From: Anthracocystis setariae
Taxonomy: Eukaryota; Basidiomycota; Ustilaginomycetes; Ustilaginales; Ustilaginaceae
Length of the DNA: 64,000 nucleotides
Reading direction: 5' to 3'
NCBI GenBank assembly: GCA_928724745.1
Contig: CAKMXJ010000037.1
Coordinates: forward strand, 310,001-374,000
Of the stretch, positions 21,176-30,839 are shown in pieces. The notes under the pieces are model-generated. The model saw only the letters and a program-made list of their open reading frames with translations. It was not told the origin of the DNA and searched no databases. The position numbers were made by a program, and so were the translations under genes. Position 1 is the stretch's first letter, and every line of letters begins with the position of its first letter.

Positions 21176-22117
21176 AGAAAAGAAAAAGCCAAAATTGCCA
21201 CGCAACTTTCAGCCTACCACGCCTCGGACGCTAAAGTCCGTGGCAAATCCGGCAATCGATGCCGCACTGTGCGACTGTCACTGTACTCCGATTTCTGCGT
21301 TTTTAATTTCTGCGTTTTTTTTGGCCTCTTTGCTCGCGCTTGCTTGCCTGCCTTGTGGCTGTCGGTTCATCTTGGCAGCAACAGTCAGGTGGACATGCTT
21401 CTAGTTACTATACAGTACTCTATGCTCAACGACGCTGTCTCGAGCAAACAGTGCGAGCGAGCAGAATTGTATCGAGCTGCAGCTTGGAACCGGCAAAAAT
21501 GAATATGCCTATGGGTAAAAATGCAGTTCACTCAGATCCGGCAATTTAAATTTTGGGGTTTTTTTTTTTAATTCGTGCAGCATGTCAGTCTATGCACGCT
21601 ATTTCCCGGACGGCGGCTTTTTGATAGCTTCCTGAGCTCATCCTATTCGACTCGACTCTTCTCTTACTCCTCTTGACTCGAGCTTGGGTGAGGTTGTGTG
21701 GCAGATAACATAATTGTCCCTCGTGCTGGCCTGTTTCGGATCATCAGTTCCATCGCAGTCATTCCCCTTCTACCACCAACCCCAACCACCAACTTGCACC
21801 TCATTCTTGATTCGCTCTCCGGCATCTATCTTCCAGACATCCATTGACTGCTCTGCTTCAGCTTGTTTTCTATCTCCCTCTCTGTAACCCGGACTTTACT
21901 ACATTGGCTCGCACCCACTTCGCTGATTTTGCACCTGCTCTGCCACGAGTTTGATCTACCTGCCTCGACTCTTGATCGAGGGTCTGGACTAGTCTCGCTC
22001 AGCCGTGCTCCACCTGGAACCTCTTGACTGCCCGGTTCGCTTGGCTTTCAACGTCATCACTCAAGCAACTATATCCTCCACCTGCTTGCATCCTTTCCTA
22101 CCTTCCCTTCTTCCATC

Positions 22118-23800
22118 ATGTCCACTCAACACGACAACAGTCTCACCAAATCCCACTCTCGTGCATCCAGCACAGGTACACGCTCTTCTCTCTTTGGTCG
22201 CGCATCTGGTTTCATGATGGGCAGTCGACGCTCCCACGCCGCTTCCGACGGCCAGCCCCACGCCTCTGCCTCGTCCTCTACACTCAACGCGGATCACGCC
22301 GCCTCCAGCTCCCATCCAGACAAGGACACTCCGCTCAAGTTCGACCACGTCTTCCCTGCACCCGATCCTAGCGTAAAGCTCTCCAAACCAGCGCCCCTCT
22401 CCGAGTCGCAACAAGCAAAGTACGATGAAATGCTTGAGCACTTCAAAGCCGTCAAAGACTACCCCACATCGCTCAAGAACGACTCATCCAAAGAGCCGCT
22501 CAACGACTGGGAGAAGTTGCGCATGCTCTCGCGCGAGTCCATCCTCCGCTACCTCAGGGCTACCAAATGGGACGTCGCATCGGCCAAGAAGCGTCTCACA
22601 GATACCATCGCCTGGAGGCGAGAGTATGGCGTCGATAAGCTCAAGGCAGAGGACCTCGAACCTGAAGCCATGACCGGCAAGGAAACCATTCTTGGTTTCG
22701 ACAAGAAGGGTCGTCCGCTCCACTACATGCACCCGTCTCGCAACACAACCGAAGAGACACCACGACAGATGCAATATGCTGTGTGGATCTTGGAGCGTGC
22801 CATCGATCTCATGCCTCCCGGTGTTGAGATGCTGGCGCTGCTCATCAACTTTGGCGGCAAGAAGCGAAACCCAACCTCGATCAGCAATGCCAAGCTCATG
22901 CTGTACATTCTTCAGAACCACTACGTCGAGCGACTCGGTATCGCGCTGTGCATCAACGTGCCTTGGATCTTCAAAGCCTTTTGGAATGCCATCTACCCTT
23001 TCATCGACCCTGTCACCAAGGGTAAGTGCAAGTTCGACGAGGCTATCAAGGACGAAGTGCCCAACCAACAGCTTGCACAAGACTTTGGTGGCTTGCTCGA
23101 TTTCCCGTACCAACACGACAAGTACTGGCCTCAGCTTGTCGAGTTGACCAACAAGCGTCGCCAAGAGCAGCTCGAGCGCTTCCGCACCGTTTGCAATCGC
23201 GAGATCGGTGCTAGCGAGTGGGACATTCGTGGTGGTGATGACTTTGTCCGATCGACGCAGCCACGTAAGCAAGATTCCGGGTTCCACGAGGTGGAAGCTG
23301 CCGCATTGGCTGCTGCCAATGGCGATGATTCGGATTCCGATACGCCACGTGCCGAGTCGAGCAAGACGGAGTCGACAGCGGTGGAGAACCGCTCGACGCC
23401 CGTGTACGAATCTGCAGGCGCGAAAGACGATGATGGTGAGCTTGACCGCTTCTACACTTCGCAACAGGAGCTGCCGCCCTCACTGGAGGGAAAGGAGGAG
23501 GGTTTTTCGTCATGGGAGACGCATCCTGCGGGTGATGGCGATCAGGTTGTTTCGAAAGATGCGACGCGCAAGAAGCATGCGCACTTGCATGGAGATGCGA
23601 GTTTGTTTGCTGCTGTCGTTGGTGGGATCTCGGCAAGTCTCGTCGGTGGACATGCAGCTAATAGTGCAGCGCAGGAGACACACAAGTCGGCGGACCGAGA
23701 GTCGGAACTGCACGATAAGCACAATCACGTCAACCACGTCAAGGCGATCAACAATCGCAAATCCGAATCAGCTCCACGTTCGGCCGTCTCGGCCAATTGA
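22118..23800 (+). CDS. PDR16: Sec14-family phosphatidylinositol transfer protein, PDR16-like
   Basis: A single-exon frame of 560 residues from an ATG. A Ser-rich disordered N-terminus (~1-90) precedes a CRAL-TRIO-N helical region (~95-180) and a CRAL-TRIO lipid-binding domain (~185-345). Diagnostic blocks are GFDKKGRPLHYMHPSRNT, ILERAIDLMPPGVEMLALLINF and GIALCINVPWIFKAFW. The MHPSRNT and RAIDLMPPG blocks match the Pdr16/Pdr17 branch rather than Sec14 itself. That branch exchanges phosphatidylinositol and sterols at lipid droplets and the cell periphery and influences azole tolerance. The C-terminal ~200 residues are acidic and low-complexity, with an Ala/Gly-rich stretch (LFAAVVGGISASLVGGHAA) that could touch membrane. 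The symbol reflects the branch, not proven orthology. Confidence 0.85.
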   Translation: MSTQHDNSLTKSHSRASSTGTRSSLFGRASGFMMGSRRSHAASDGQPHASASSSTLNADHAASSSHPDKDTPLKFDHVFPAPDPSVKLSKPAPLSESQQAKYDEMLEHFKAVKDYPTSLKNDSSKEPLNDWEKLRMLSRESILRYLRATKWDVASAKKRLTDTIAWRREYGVDKLKAEDLEPEAMTGKETILGFDKKGRPLHYMHPSRNTTEETPRQMQYAVWILERAIDLMPPGVEMLALLINFGGKKRNPTSISNAKLMLYILQNHYVERLGIALCINVPWIFKAFWNAIYPFIDPVTKGKCKFDEAIKDEVPNQQLAQDFGGLLDFPYQHDKYWPQLVELTNKRRQEQLERFRTVCNREIGASEWDIRGGDDFVRSTQPRKQDSGFHEVEAAALAAANGDDSDSDTPRAESSKTESTAVENRSTPVYESAGAKDDDGELDRFYTSQQELPPSLEGKEEGFSSWETHPAGDGDQVVSKDATRKKHAHLHGDASLFAAVVGGISASLVGGHAANSAAQETHKSADRESELHDKHNHVNHVKAINNRKSESAPRSAVSAN

Positions 23801-24154
23801 ACGCACTCTCCAATATCATAAACCGGATCGTACGGATCGGATTGGATATGTGAACAGACTCGATCAGGATTAAATTAGCACCTTGGATACCAACAGCATT
23901 TCGCCTCAGATTTACCCCCCCCTCTCTCTCTCTCTCTCTCTCTTACTCTCACACACACTACTGTATGCTTTCGTAAACTTTCTTGGAACGTCTGTTTTAT
24001 TTCGTTTCTTGTCGCAATCTATTCCTCTGTATCCTAAACGAACCTCGTGTCGGTGCTAGGGTTGGACCGATGTCGTTGACACGCACGATGATAGCCAAGT
24101 AGTCTCTCTCATTTTGAATAACTCCTCTCCATCTGCGACGTTTTGGGCGCGGGA
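23801..24154. other. convergent 3' spacer with CT repeat
   Basis: 354 nt lie between the convergent stops of the PDR16-like and carboxypeptidase genes. A CT run (23922-23942) follows a short C run. Both 3' UTRs are expected here; nothing else is seen. Confidence 0.6.
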
Positions 24155-25774
24155 TTAGAGCCTACCCGGGCGCTGAGCGTGGAGCCAAGCATTGAACATG
24201 GTCAAAGCAGCTTGAGGTTGATCGTGGGGGACAAAGTGACCTGCCTGGTCGACAATCGCGTAGGTAAGATTGGCATAATTCTTAAATTCGCCAGCCTTAA
24301 CTTGCTTCTGCTCTTGCACGTACCAGGGCAAGAGCGGTTGACGGTTGTACTCCTGCTTACCGTCCCACTCGAGATCCTCAGTCCACTTACGATTGCCCAC
24401 ATAATTGCAAATGAAATCCCTCCTGCCAGAATACGTCAACACCCTAACACCATTCTGCAAGATCGAAGTCACAGCCCAAGTACTCTCCCTAGCTCCATCA
24501 CCGGTCTTTTCGAAATCCTCACCCACCGTATCCGAACAGCCCACAAACACGCCATCATGTCGATCGCCCGCACCTTTTCTGTCGATCCCCAACGCCTGCT
24601 TAGTCTCGGGGTCGTTGAGGAATGCCGCCACCCAGTCTTCCTCAACGTACTTGGCCGGGTGTTGCCAGTCGTACGGTGATTTGCCGAGCGTGTCGTAGGG
24701 CGATGAGAGTGCTGCTTCGCAGTAGGTGCTGGCGGCTTTGCATGCGGCAGTGTCGTACATGTCGCCGTGTTGGTTGCGACGGTTACATTTTTCGACCATG
24801 GTGAGGCATGCGGGGATGCTTTCGTACATGCGTTCGCACGTGTGCTTAGGCAGAAGCGGTTCCGGAGCACCAGAAACGTCGGTGCACGTATACTCGACGT
24901 AGGCAGGGTACTGGTGCTTAGGACTAGTAATACCGTTTCCGATGAGCACCGAAGTGAGCGGGAGTGGCTTGAGACCCATCTCCGGGTGCTTGGCAATAAG
25001 CTTGTTGTCCTCTACAATCTGGTTGGCCAGAAGCGGGATGTAGCGACCAGCATAACTCTCACCAGCGATATGGAACGATGGGAAGGTGTTTCGATCGCCG
25101 GCCAAGATCTCCTTGCCCATGTGCATGGAGAGGAGGTGGAGGAACGCAGAGGCGTCCTTGGCTGCAGTTTCAGTGGAGAAGATACGCTTGGGCGGCTTGT
25201 CGGTACGGGACTTGTTGGCCCAGTCGACGTAGGAGAAGCCGACTCCGACGGGTTGGTCGAGGAACACCATGGTGGCATTGCTGTTCCACGCCCAAGGGTT
25301 CCTCTGGGTGCCCGGCTTACCATGGCGCGTTGCGGGGTCGACAGCATTGCACGGACCCAGCTCCATCAGAAGACCCGTGAATGACGAACAGCCAGGTCCA
25401 CCATTGAGCCACAACACAACAGGGTCGGTTTTGGGATCGTTGCGAGACTCAAAGGCCCAAAAGTAAAAGTGCTCGATAGCGCCCTTGGTGTGACCATCCT
25501 TATCGTGCTTGGTCACCGAAAGGTGAGAGTCGGCGTCGTGGCGCATAAGACGGTCGACGTCCACATCGAGGTATCCCGAGTACGACTTGACGGTGGGATC
25601 GCAGATCGAAGCGGGCGGAGTCGAAACGCGGATGCTGTGGGCCGGGAGGTGAGGGTGTTGAACCACTTTGGCGGTAGGTTGCGAAGAGTGCAGCAGCGAG
25701 AAGGGGATCTGGGCAGCCTCGACCACGGCAGCAGCGATGGTGGCTACCACTCCAACGGATCGGTACACTCGCAT
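24155..25774 (-). CDS. serine carboxypeptidase, carboxypeptidase Y-like (S10)
   Basis: I start at the ATG at 25774 because it opens a signal peptide (MRVYRSVGVVATIAAAVVEA); the open frame upstream is basic and looks like leader. The product is 540 residues. After a short propeptide (~55 residues) come VKSYSGYLDV, the oxyanion block LWLNGGPGCSSFTG (~122-134) and the nucleophile in GESYAGRYIP (Ser240). The catalytic Asp lies in RRDFICNYVGN and the His in QAGHFVPHDQP. Paired cysteines in the insertion region resemble CPY. It should remove C-terminal residues from peptides in the vacuole or as a secreted enzyme. The propeptide is shorter than in yeast CPY, so secretion is possible. Confidence 0.92.
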   Translation of the reverse strand: MRVYRSVGVVATIAAAVVEAAQIPFSLLHSSQPTAKVVQHPHLPAHSIRVSTPPASICDPTVKSYSGYLDVDVDRLMRHDADSHLSVTKHDKDGHTKGAIEHFYFWAFESRNDPKTDPVVLWLNGGPGCSSFTGLLMELGPCNAVDPATRHGKPGTQRNPWAWNSNATMVFLDQPVGVGFSYVDWANKSRTDKPPKRIFSTETAAKDASAFLHLLSMHMGKEILAGDRNTFPSFHIAGESYAGRYIPLLANQIVEDNKLIAKHPEMGLKPLPLTSVLIGNGITSPKHQYPAYVEYTCTDVSGAPEPLLPKHTCERMYESIPACLTMVEKCNRRNQHGDMYDTAACKAASTYCEAALSSPYDTLGKSPYDWQHPAKYVEEDWVAAFLNDPETKQALGIDRKGAGDRHDGVFVGCSDTVGEDFEKTGDGARESTWAVTSILQNGVRVLTYSGRRDFICNYVGNRKWTEDLEWDGKQEYNRQPLLPWYVQEQKQVKAGEFKNYANLTYAIVDQAGHFVPHDQPQAALTMFNAWLHAQRPGRL

Positions 25775-26507
25775 CTTGAAGAAGGGACGAATCTGTTGTT
25801 TGCAGTCCAAGGGATGATGTTGGTCGCGAATAAGAAGAGAGGCCTCAGCTAGGGCTGGTTTCTTCTTTCGAGTCGCACAGATAGACAGCAACTGCCAAAA
25901 AAGGTTGTTTTTTTTTGGTTGTAGCCTCCGTCCGCTTATCCCGAAGCGGCAGTCACTGTGTAGTACAGTAGTCAGTTTGAATTTTTCTGCAGGCAAAAGC
26001 AGAGTTTGAGCACGGACGTTTGGCACCTCGACGACGACGACATGTTGCATGCGAACTGCAGCAAAAGCTTATCATCGTCGTTGAGAGCAGCTTTCCGAGT
26101 CATTTGTTTGAGTTCAAGATGTTAGACCGTCATTTCAGGTGGATGAGAATAACCTTTTTTTTTGTTTTTTTTCCCGTTTCTGAGAAGAAATTGGAAGAGT
26201 CACCTCTTGCAAAAGTGCGTGGCATCGTGACTGGATTGTGTGTGCTTTCTTGGTTGGTGAGTGAATTGGATTGATAGCCGTGAGATGATCTTTCAGTTTT
26301 ATCTAATCCCACAGCACCACACAACCAAGCAATCAACCAAGCAATCAACCAAGCAAGAAAGCAAGAAAGCACAAGAAAGCACGCCAGCCAAAACGACTCA
26401 ACAAGACTCACAGAGGCGCACTTTACTTTGAATTGCACGTCGATTAGATTGTACTTTCCTTCCCTCCCTTCATCCATCTTTTCCCCTTTCAATCTGCATA
26501 CGTCGCG
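25775..26507. other. divergent promoter region, carboxypeptidase / HIS4
   Basis: About 730 nt between divergent starts. It contains T runs at about 25910 and 26156 and a direct repeat of AACCAAGCAATC at about 26327-26358. A pair of GACTCA words (26395-26410) lies near the HIS4 start. No gene is seen. Confidence 0.5.
26395..26410. promoter_or_regulatory. paired GACTCA motifs upstream of HIS4
   Basis: GACTCA occurs at 26395-26400 and 26405-26410, one helical turn apart and about 100 nt before the HIS4 ATG. Each is one base short of the Gcn4/bZIP site TGACTCA. Amino-acid-starvation control of HIS genes by Gcn4-type factors is established in yeast; its use here is inference. Confidence 0.3.
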
Positions 26508-29201
26508 ATGCAGCAGCTCACCACCCCATTGCTTCCGCTCTTGGATGCGGCAGGCGCAAACGACACCGCCTTGCTCAGCGCCATCGCCCGTATCGCTCCC
26601 GTTCTCGTACCCCAGGACCTCGTCTCGTCGCTTCCTGCCCACGTTGCATACCTCGTTCTCGCCGGACCATCACTCAGCTACGAAGCTGCAGCTGATCTCC
26701 TCGATGCTGGTGCAGAGGCCATCGTTACTGCCGACACCCAGCTCATCCAGCAATTCGATGCAGCTGTCGCTTCCACCAGATTCATCTACCTTTCCGCCTC
26801 GGGTGCCGCTCCCGTTCCAGAGCTTCTCAACACCGTAGCTGGTACCGTCATCACTCTCCCTACCGCTTTCACCATCTCCTCCTCTACGCAGCTCATTCAG
26901 ACCACCGCCGAGGCTCTCAAGACCAAGACTTCCGGCAAGTCGCTCTTCGTGCTTGCTACCTCCGGTGTTCCCTCGGTCGACGATGTCAAGTCGGTCGTCA
27001 AGCTCACTGCCACCCTCATCGCTCCATCCTCCGTCCTCTCCGTTGCTGACGAAGGCCAACAGCAGCAAGGCAAGCTTGATGTGGTCGACGCTTTCCTCGC
27101 TCCCCTCACCTCTGACCGCACCGACGGCCTCTTTGCTACCACCGTCGTCTCTTCCGCCTGTTCCACCTCGCTAGGCCTCGTCTACTCTTCTCCCTTGTCC
27201 ATTCGCAAATCCATCGTCACCGGTTCCGCCCACTACCAATCGCGCAATCGTGGTCTTTGGCACAAGGGCGAATCTTCCGGCGCTACTCAACAGGTCGTCT
27301 CCATCCGTCAAGATTGCGATTCAGACGCCATCCAGTTTGCCGTGCGTCAATCTCGTGGCACTTCTGCTTCCGGCTTTTGCCATCTCGAAAACAGGCAAGG
27401 ATGCTTCTCTTCCGCCACCGGTCTTGCTCGACTCGAAGCAACGCTCAAGGAGCGCAAGCTGTCGGCTCCTGCCGGAAGCTACACCGCTCGTCTGTTCAAC
27501 GATGCCTCGCTTCTCGGCGCCAAGTTGCGCGAGGAAGCTGCCGAGCTCGCTGACGCCAAGCTGGACGACAAGAAGCACGTCGCTTTCGAAGCTGCCGACC
27601 TGATCTACTTTGCGCTCACCAAGTGTGTCGGTGCCGGAATCGGTCTCGAGGAGATCGAGGCGAGTTTGGATGCCAAGTCCAAGAAGGTTTCTCGTCGAAA
27701 GGGTGATGCCAAGCCTGCGTTTGCGGCTCAGCAGAAGGCGGCTGAAACCAAAGCCACCCCAGCGCCTACTGCGGCTCCTGTCAAGGATGCATCGGCACCC
27801 ATCAAGATCCAGTCGTACCGCTATGAGGATCTGTCAGCCACTCAGCGTAAGGAACTCCTCAAGCGTCCTGCTTTGCGCACCGAGCAGGTGATGGAGATCT
27901 GCCGACCCATCCTTCGCTCCGTCAAAGAGCGTGGCGATGCTGCTCTGCTCGAACTTACCGAAAAATTCGACCGTGCCAAGTTGACAACCCCAGTCAAACT
28001 GCCTCCGTTTGTCGATGATGAGGTCATGGCCAAGATCAAGCCCGAGGTCAAGGTGGCCATCGACATTGCGTACAGCAATATCTGGAAATTCCACGAAGCG
28101 CAGAAGACGACGTATGGTAACAGGAAGGCGGGGCTTACTGGTGCGCCTGGGACTGTCGAGGCGATTGAGGGTGCCGAGGATGGAGTGCTTGAAGTCGAGA
28201 CGATGCCTGGTGTGGTTTGTCGTCGATTCGCACGTCCCATCGAGAGTGTCGGTCTGTACGTTCCGGGTGGATCGGCAGTGTTGCCTTCCACTGCGCTCAT
28301 GCTGGGTGTCCCCGCACAGGTCGCTCGCTGTCCCACCGTGGTCATCGCCACACCGCCAAGGGCTGATGGGAGCATCTCGCCCGAAGTGCTGTACTGTGCA
28401 TCCAAGGTGAATGCTTCGGCTATCCTGTGTGCTGGTGGAGCGCAGGCGGTGGCGGCGATGGCGTACGGTACTGAGACGTGTCCTAAGGTGGACAAGATCG
28501 TCGGGCCGGGCAACCAGTTTGTGACGGCAGCCAAGATGTTGGTTCAGAACGAGACGGATGCGATTGTGTCGATCGATATGCCGGCTGGGCCATCGGAGGT
28601 GCTGGTCGTAGCGGATGGGGAAGCGAATCCTGCGTTTGTTGCGAGTGATCTTTTGTCGCAGGCCGAACATGGACCGGATTCGCAAGTGGTTCTTGTTGGC
28701 ATCGCGCTCGATGCTGCGCAGCTTAAGGCGATTGAAGATGAAGTTGATCGTCAAGCGCGCGCGCTGCCACGTGTTCAAGTGGTTCGGCAAGCGATCGATA
28801 AATCTGTCACGATCATCGTGCCCGACCGGCGCACCGCTATTGACTGGTCCAACGCCTATGCGCCCGAGCACTTGATCCTGCAAACCAACGACCCGGACGA
28901 ACTGGTGAATATGGTCACAAATGCTGGTAGCATCTTCGTCGGTGCATGGTCGCCCGAATCGTGCGGTGACTACATGTCAGGTACCAACCATTCACTCCCC
29001 ACCGCTGCTTACGCCAAATCGTATTCCGGCGTCAACCTCTCCACTTTTCAAAAATCCATCACCTCACAATCGCTCACCAAAATGGGCCTTCAAGGTTTTG
29101 GTCAAAACGTCATCGATCTCGCAAATTGTGAGGGTCTTCAGGCTCACGCTATGGCCGTCAAGATTCGACTAGACGCCATCAAAAACGCCTCCTCTCCTTA
29201 A
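26508..29201 (+). CDS. HIS4: trifunctional histidine biosynthesis protein (HIS4)
   Basis: A single-exon frame of 897 residues from an ATG. Residues 1 to ~225 match the N-terminal extension of fungal His4. Residues ~230-300 are phosphoribosyl-AMP cyclohydrolase (TGSAHYQSRNRGLWHKGES, the metal block RQDCDSD and a Cys pair in GFCHLENRQGCF). Residues ~302-395 are phosphoribosyl-ATP pyrophosphatase (LREEAAELADA, FEAADLIYFAL). An Ala/Pro-rich linker (~400-430) leads to histidinol dehydrogenase (~440-890), with AGGAQAVAAMAYGTE, IVGPGNQFVTAAK, DMPAGPSEVLVVAD and LSQAEHGPDSQ. The protein therefore catalyses the second, third and last two steps of histidine synthesis in the cytosol. The order matches yeast HIS4, with no break. 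It faces the kinase gene with 285 nt between stops. Confidence 0.96.
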   Translation: MQQLTTPLLPLLDAAGANDTALLSAIARIAPVLVPQDLVSSLPAHVAYLVLAGPSLSYEAAADLLDAGAEAIVTADTQLIQQFDAAVASTRFIYLSASGAAPVPELLNTVAGTVITLPTAFTISSSTQLIQTTAEALKTKTSGKSLFVLATSGVPSVDDVKSVVKLTATLIAPSSVLSVADEGQQQQGKLDVVDAFLAPLTSDRTDGLFATTVVSSACSTSLGLVYSSPLSIRKSIVTGSAHYQSRNRGLWHKGESSGATQQVVSIRQDCDSDAIQFAVRQSRGTSASGFCHLENRQGCFSSATGLARLEATLKERKLSAPAGSYTARLFNDASLLGAKLREEAAELADAKLDDKKHVAFEAADLIYFALTKCVGAGIGLEEIEASLDAKSKKVSRRKGDAKPAFAAQQKAAETKATPAPTAAPVKDASAPIKIQSYRYEDLSATQRKELLKRPALRTEQVMEICRPILRSVKERGDAALLELTEKFDRAKLTTPVKLPPFVDDEVMAKIKPEVKVAIDIAYSNIWKFHEAQKTTYGNRKAGLTGAPGTVEAIEGAEDGVLEVETMPGVVCRRFARPIESVGLYVPGGSAVLPSTALMLGVPAQVARCPTVVIATPPRADGSISPEVLYCASKVNASAILCAGGAQAVAAMAYGTETCPKVDKIVGPGNQFVTAAKMLVQNETDAIVSIDMPAGPSEVLVVADGEANPAFVASDLLSQAEHGPDSQVVLVGIALDAAQLKAIEDEVDRQARALPRVQVVRQAIDKSVTIIVPDRRTAIDWSNAYAPEHLILQTNDPDELVNMVTNAGSIFVGAWSPESCGDYMSGTNHSLPTAAYAKSYSGVNLSTFQKSITSQSLTKMGLQGFGQNVIDLANCEGLQAHAMAVKIRLDAIKNASSP

Positions 29202-29254
29202 ACTGGATCGCGAGGTGGATTTATGTACATACCCCCCCCCCACAAATATTATAA

Positions 29255-29277
29255 ATGAATGAATGAATGAATGAATG
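29255..29277. repeat. GAAT tetranucleotide repeat
   Basis: About six GAAT units lie in the short spacer between the convergent HIS4 and kinase stops, just after a run of C. Confidence 0.85.
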
Positions 29278-29486
29278 CATTTCAACCCTAAACCCCCCAA
29301 CCCACCCGGATCGGCAACCGCCTAAAAAAACGAATGTATGCAGCAATAATGGTGGTCGGTGGGTTATAAACAATCGACAAACAACAACATTGACGACGAC
29401 GACGACGACGACGTAAAAACCATAACTTAAAGACAGAATAAAAACAAAACCAAAACCAAAATGCAATGCAGGGGAGAGAGGGACGG

Positions 29487-30839
29487 CTAAATCCGCGTTG
29501 AGCTACCCTCCAACAACTGTTGTTGTTGTTGTTGTGGTGGTGGTGGTGGGGGGGGATGTTTTTCATCCAACTCGATAGCGTTACCGTTTGAATCTGCGAC
29601 GTAGGAGGCTGAATTCGCTTGCACCTTTTCGTCGTTGTTGTTGTTGTTGTTGTTATTGTTCGATGTTGGTGGAGGCAAAGGAGGATTTGCGGCAGTTTCC
29701 GAAAGCGGTTGCTGTTCTTGAGCTGCACTTTGTCCACCGACATTGGAACCTTTAAAGTAACTCTTTCGCCTCTGCTTAAGATGGTCAAACGCAAGGAAAT
29801 GTTCTTCCATCTGACGCCATTCCGGTGGCAGTGAGTCCCAGTCGGCATTGCCGTTCCTCTTTTTCGCCTTGAGCGGATTATCCTCGAGTAAAAGCTCTTC
29901 GAGTTCGTGCGTCGCGTCAAAGTTGGCCTTTTTACTGTCCGGTTCAAACGGCGGTGCAACTCGCTTGGCTTCCATCGCCTCCCAGTCCATGCCAGCAAAC
30001 CACGGATGCGCTTTGAACTCGTCAATCCCGCTTCGACACCCTAGCCTTTTGCGTGGATCGCGCTCCAGCAGGCTCTTGATGCACGAAACCGTCTCGCGCG
30101 ACACAATGTTCTCGACGTTTTCCGGAAACGCACATCGGTCGTTCAGGATGGAATGCGTCAGCGCCGAATTCGTTTTACCTCGGAACGGCCGTCGTCCAAA
30201 CAACAACTCGTAAGCGACCACTCCCAAACTCCACCAGTCCACCGATGACAGGTAGCCTCGCTTGGTGAGCACCTCGGGCGCCATATATGCCATGCTGCCT
30301 GCGATGCTCGTCAGCGGCCTGCGCGGTGAAAAGTGGAGTGCAATGTTGAAGTCGGTCAGATGCGCGTGTCCCTTTTCGTCGAGTAAAACGTTGTCTGGTT
30401 TCAGATCGCGATGGACAATCTGCAGCCGATGCAAGTAGTCGAGCCCTAATGCAAGTTCGGCGACGTAGAAACGCACGACTTGCTCGGACATGTTGCCTGT
30501 GCGGTCGAGATGGAACCTCAAATCGCCGCCGAGCATGAGATCGAGCACCATAAACATGTTTTCGTCGTCCTGAAATGCGTAGCGCAGGTTGCAGACAAAG
30601 GGTGAGTCGATCTCCTCGAGTAGACGCCGTTCCTGGATAATGTTGGAGACGGCGCGCATCTTGATGCATTTGGCCTTGTTGATATATTTGAGCGCATAGA
30701 GGTCTTTCGTCTGCTTGTGCTGGACGACACGAACTTTGCCAAAGGCACCCTTGCCGACAGCACGGAGCAGGTAAAAGTGGTACAGGTCGACGGGCCCGTC
30801 AAAGTCGATGACCTCAGGTTTGCAACAGATGGCACCCAT
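29487..30839 (-). CDS. AGC-type Ser/Thr kinase of the STK32/YANK group, with lipidation-like N-terminus
   Basis: A single-exon frame of 450 residues from an ATG. The start reads MGAICCKPE: Gly2 fits N-myristoylation and Cys5-Cys6 fit palmitoylation. The kinase domain begins within 25 residues. It shows the Gly loop GKGAFGKV (29-36), Lys51 in YALKYINK, HRDLKPDN (143-150), DFN (163-165) in place of DFG, and APE (187-189). DFN together with the domain at the extreme N-terminus is typical of the STK32 (YANK) family. DFN still keeps the metal-binding Asp, so it is probably active. The C-terminal ~80 residues are Asn-, Pro- and Gln-run low complexity. Membrane attachment is inferred. Substrates are unknown. 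Confidence 0.88.
   Translation of the reverse strand: MGAICCKPEVIDFDGPVDLYHFYLLRAVGKGAFGKVRVVQHKQTKDLYALKYINKAKCIKMRAVSNIIQERRLLEEIDSPFVCNLRYAFQDDENMFMVLDLMLGGDLRFHLDRTGNMSEQVVRFYVAELALGLDYLHRLQIVHRDLKPDNVLLDEKGHAHLTDFNIALHFSPRRPLTSIAGSMAYMAPEVLTKRGYLSSVDWWSLGVVAYELLFGRRPFRGKTNSALTHSILNDRCAFPENVENIVSRETVSCIKSLLERDPRKRLGCRSGIDEFKAHPWFAGMDWEAMEAKRVAPPFEPDSKKANFDATHELEELLLEDNPLKAKKRNGNADWDSLPPEWRQMEEHFLAFDHLKQRRKSYFKGSNVGGQSAAQEQQPLSETAANPPLPPPTSNNNNNNNNNDEKVQANSASYVADSNGNAIELDEKHPPPPPPPQQQQQQLLEGSSTRI

Larger units (their letters stand above)
17681..22117. other. 4.4 kb gene-free region rich in TACAGTA/TACTGTA palindromes
   Basis: No reading frame here looks like protein; frames are short and biased by simple repeats. 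It holds a GT/T tract (about 17916-17951), multiple GTACTGTAC-type palindromes (18.1-19.2 kb), a (GTACT)7 array (19494-19528), a 17-nt A run (19663-19679) and an A/AAAAG tract (about 21146-21187). A TATA-like GTATATAAG lies at about 19609. The last 500 bases are C/T-rich and are probably the promoter and leader of the gene at 22118. The gap is unusually long for this gene-dense window. Confidence 0.6.

Noticed and set aside
21003..21404. 133-residue frame with Lys run
   Set aside because: The run comes from an A/AAAAG repeat; no domain and no conserved start.
25775..26050. Upstream extension of the carboxypeptidase frame
   Set aside because: It would bury the signal peptide that starts at 25774.
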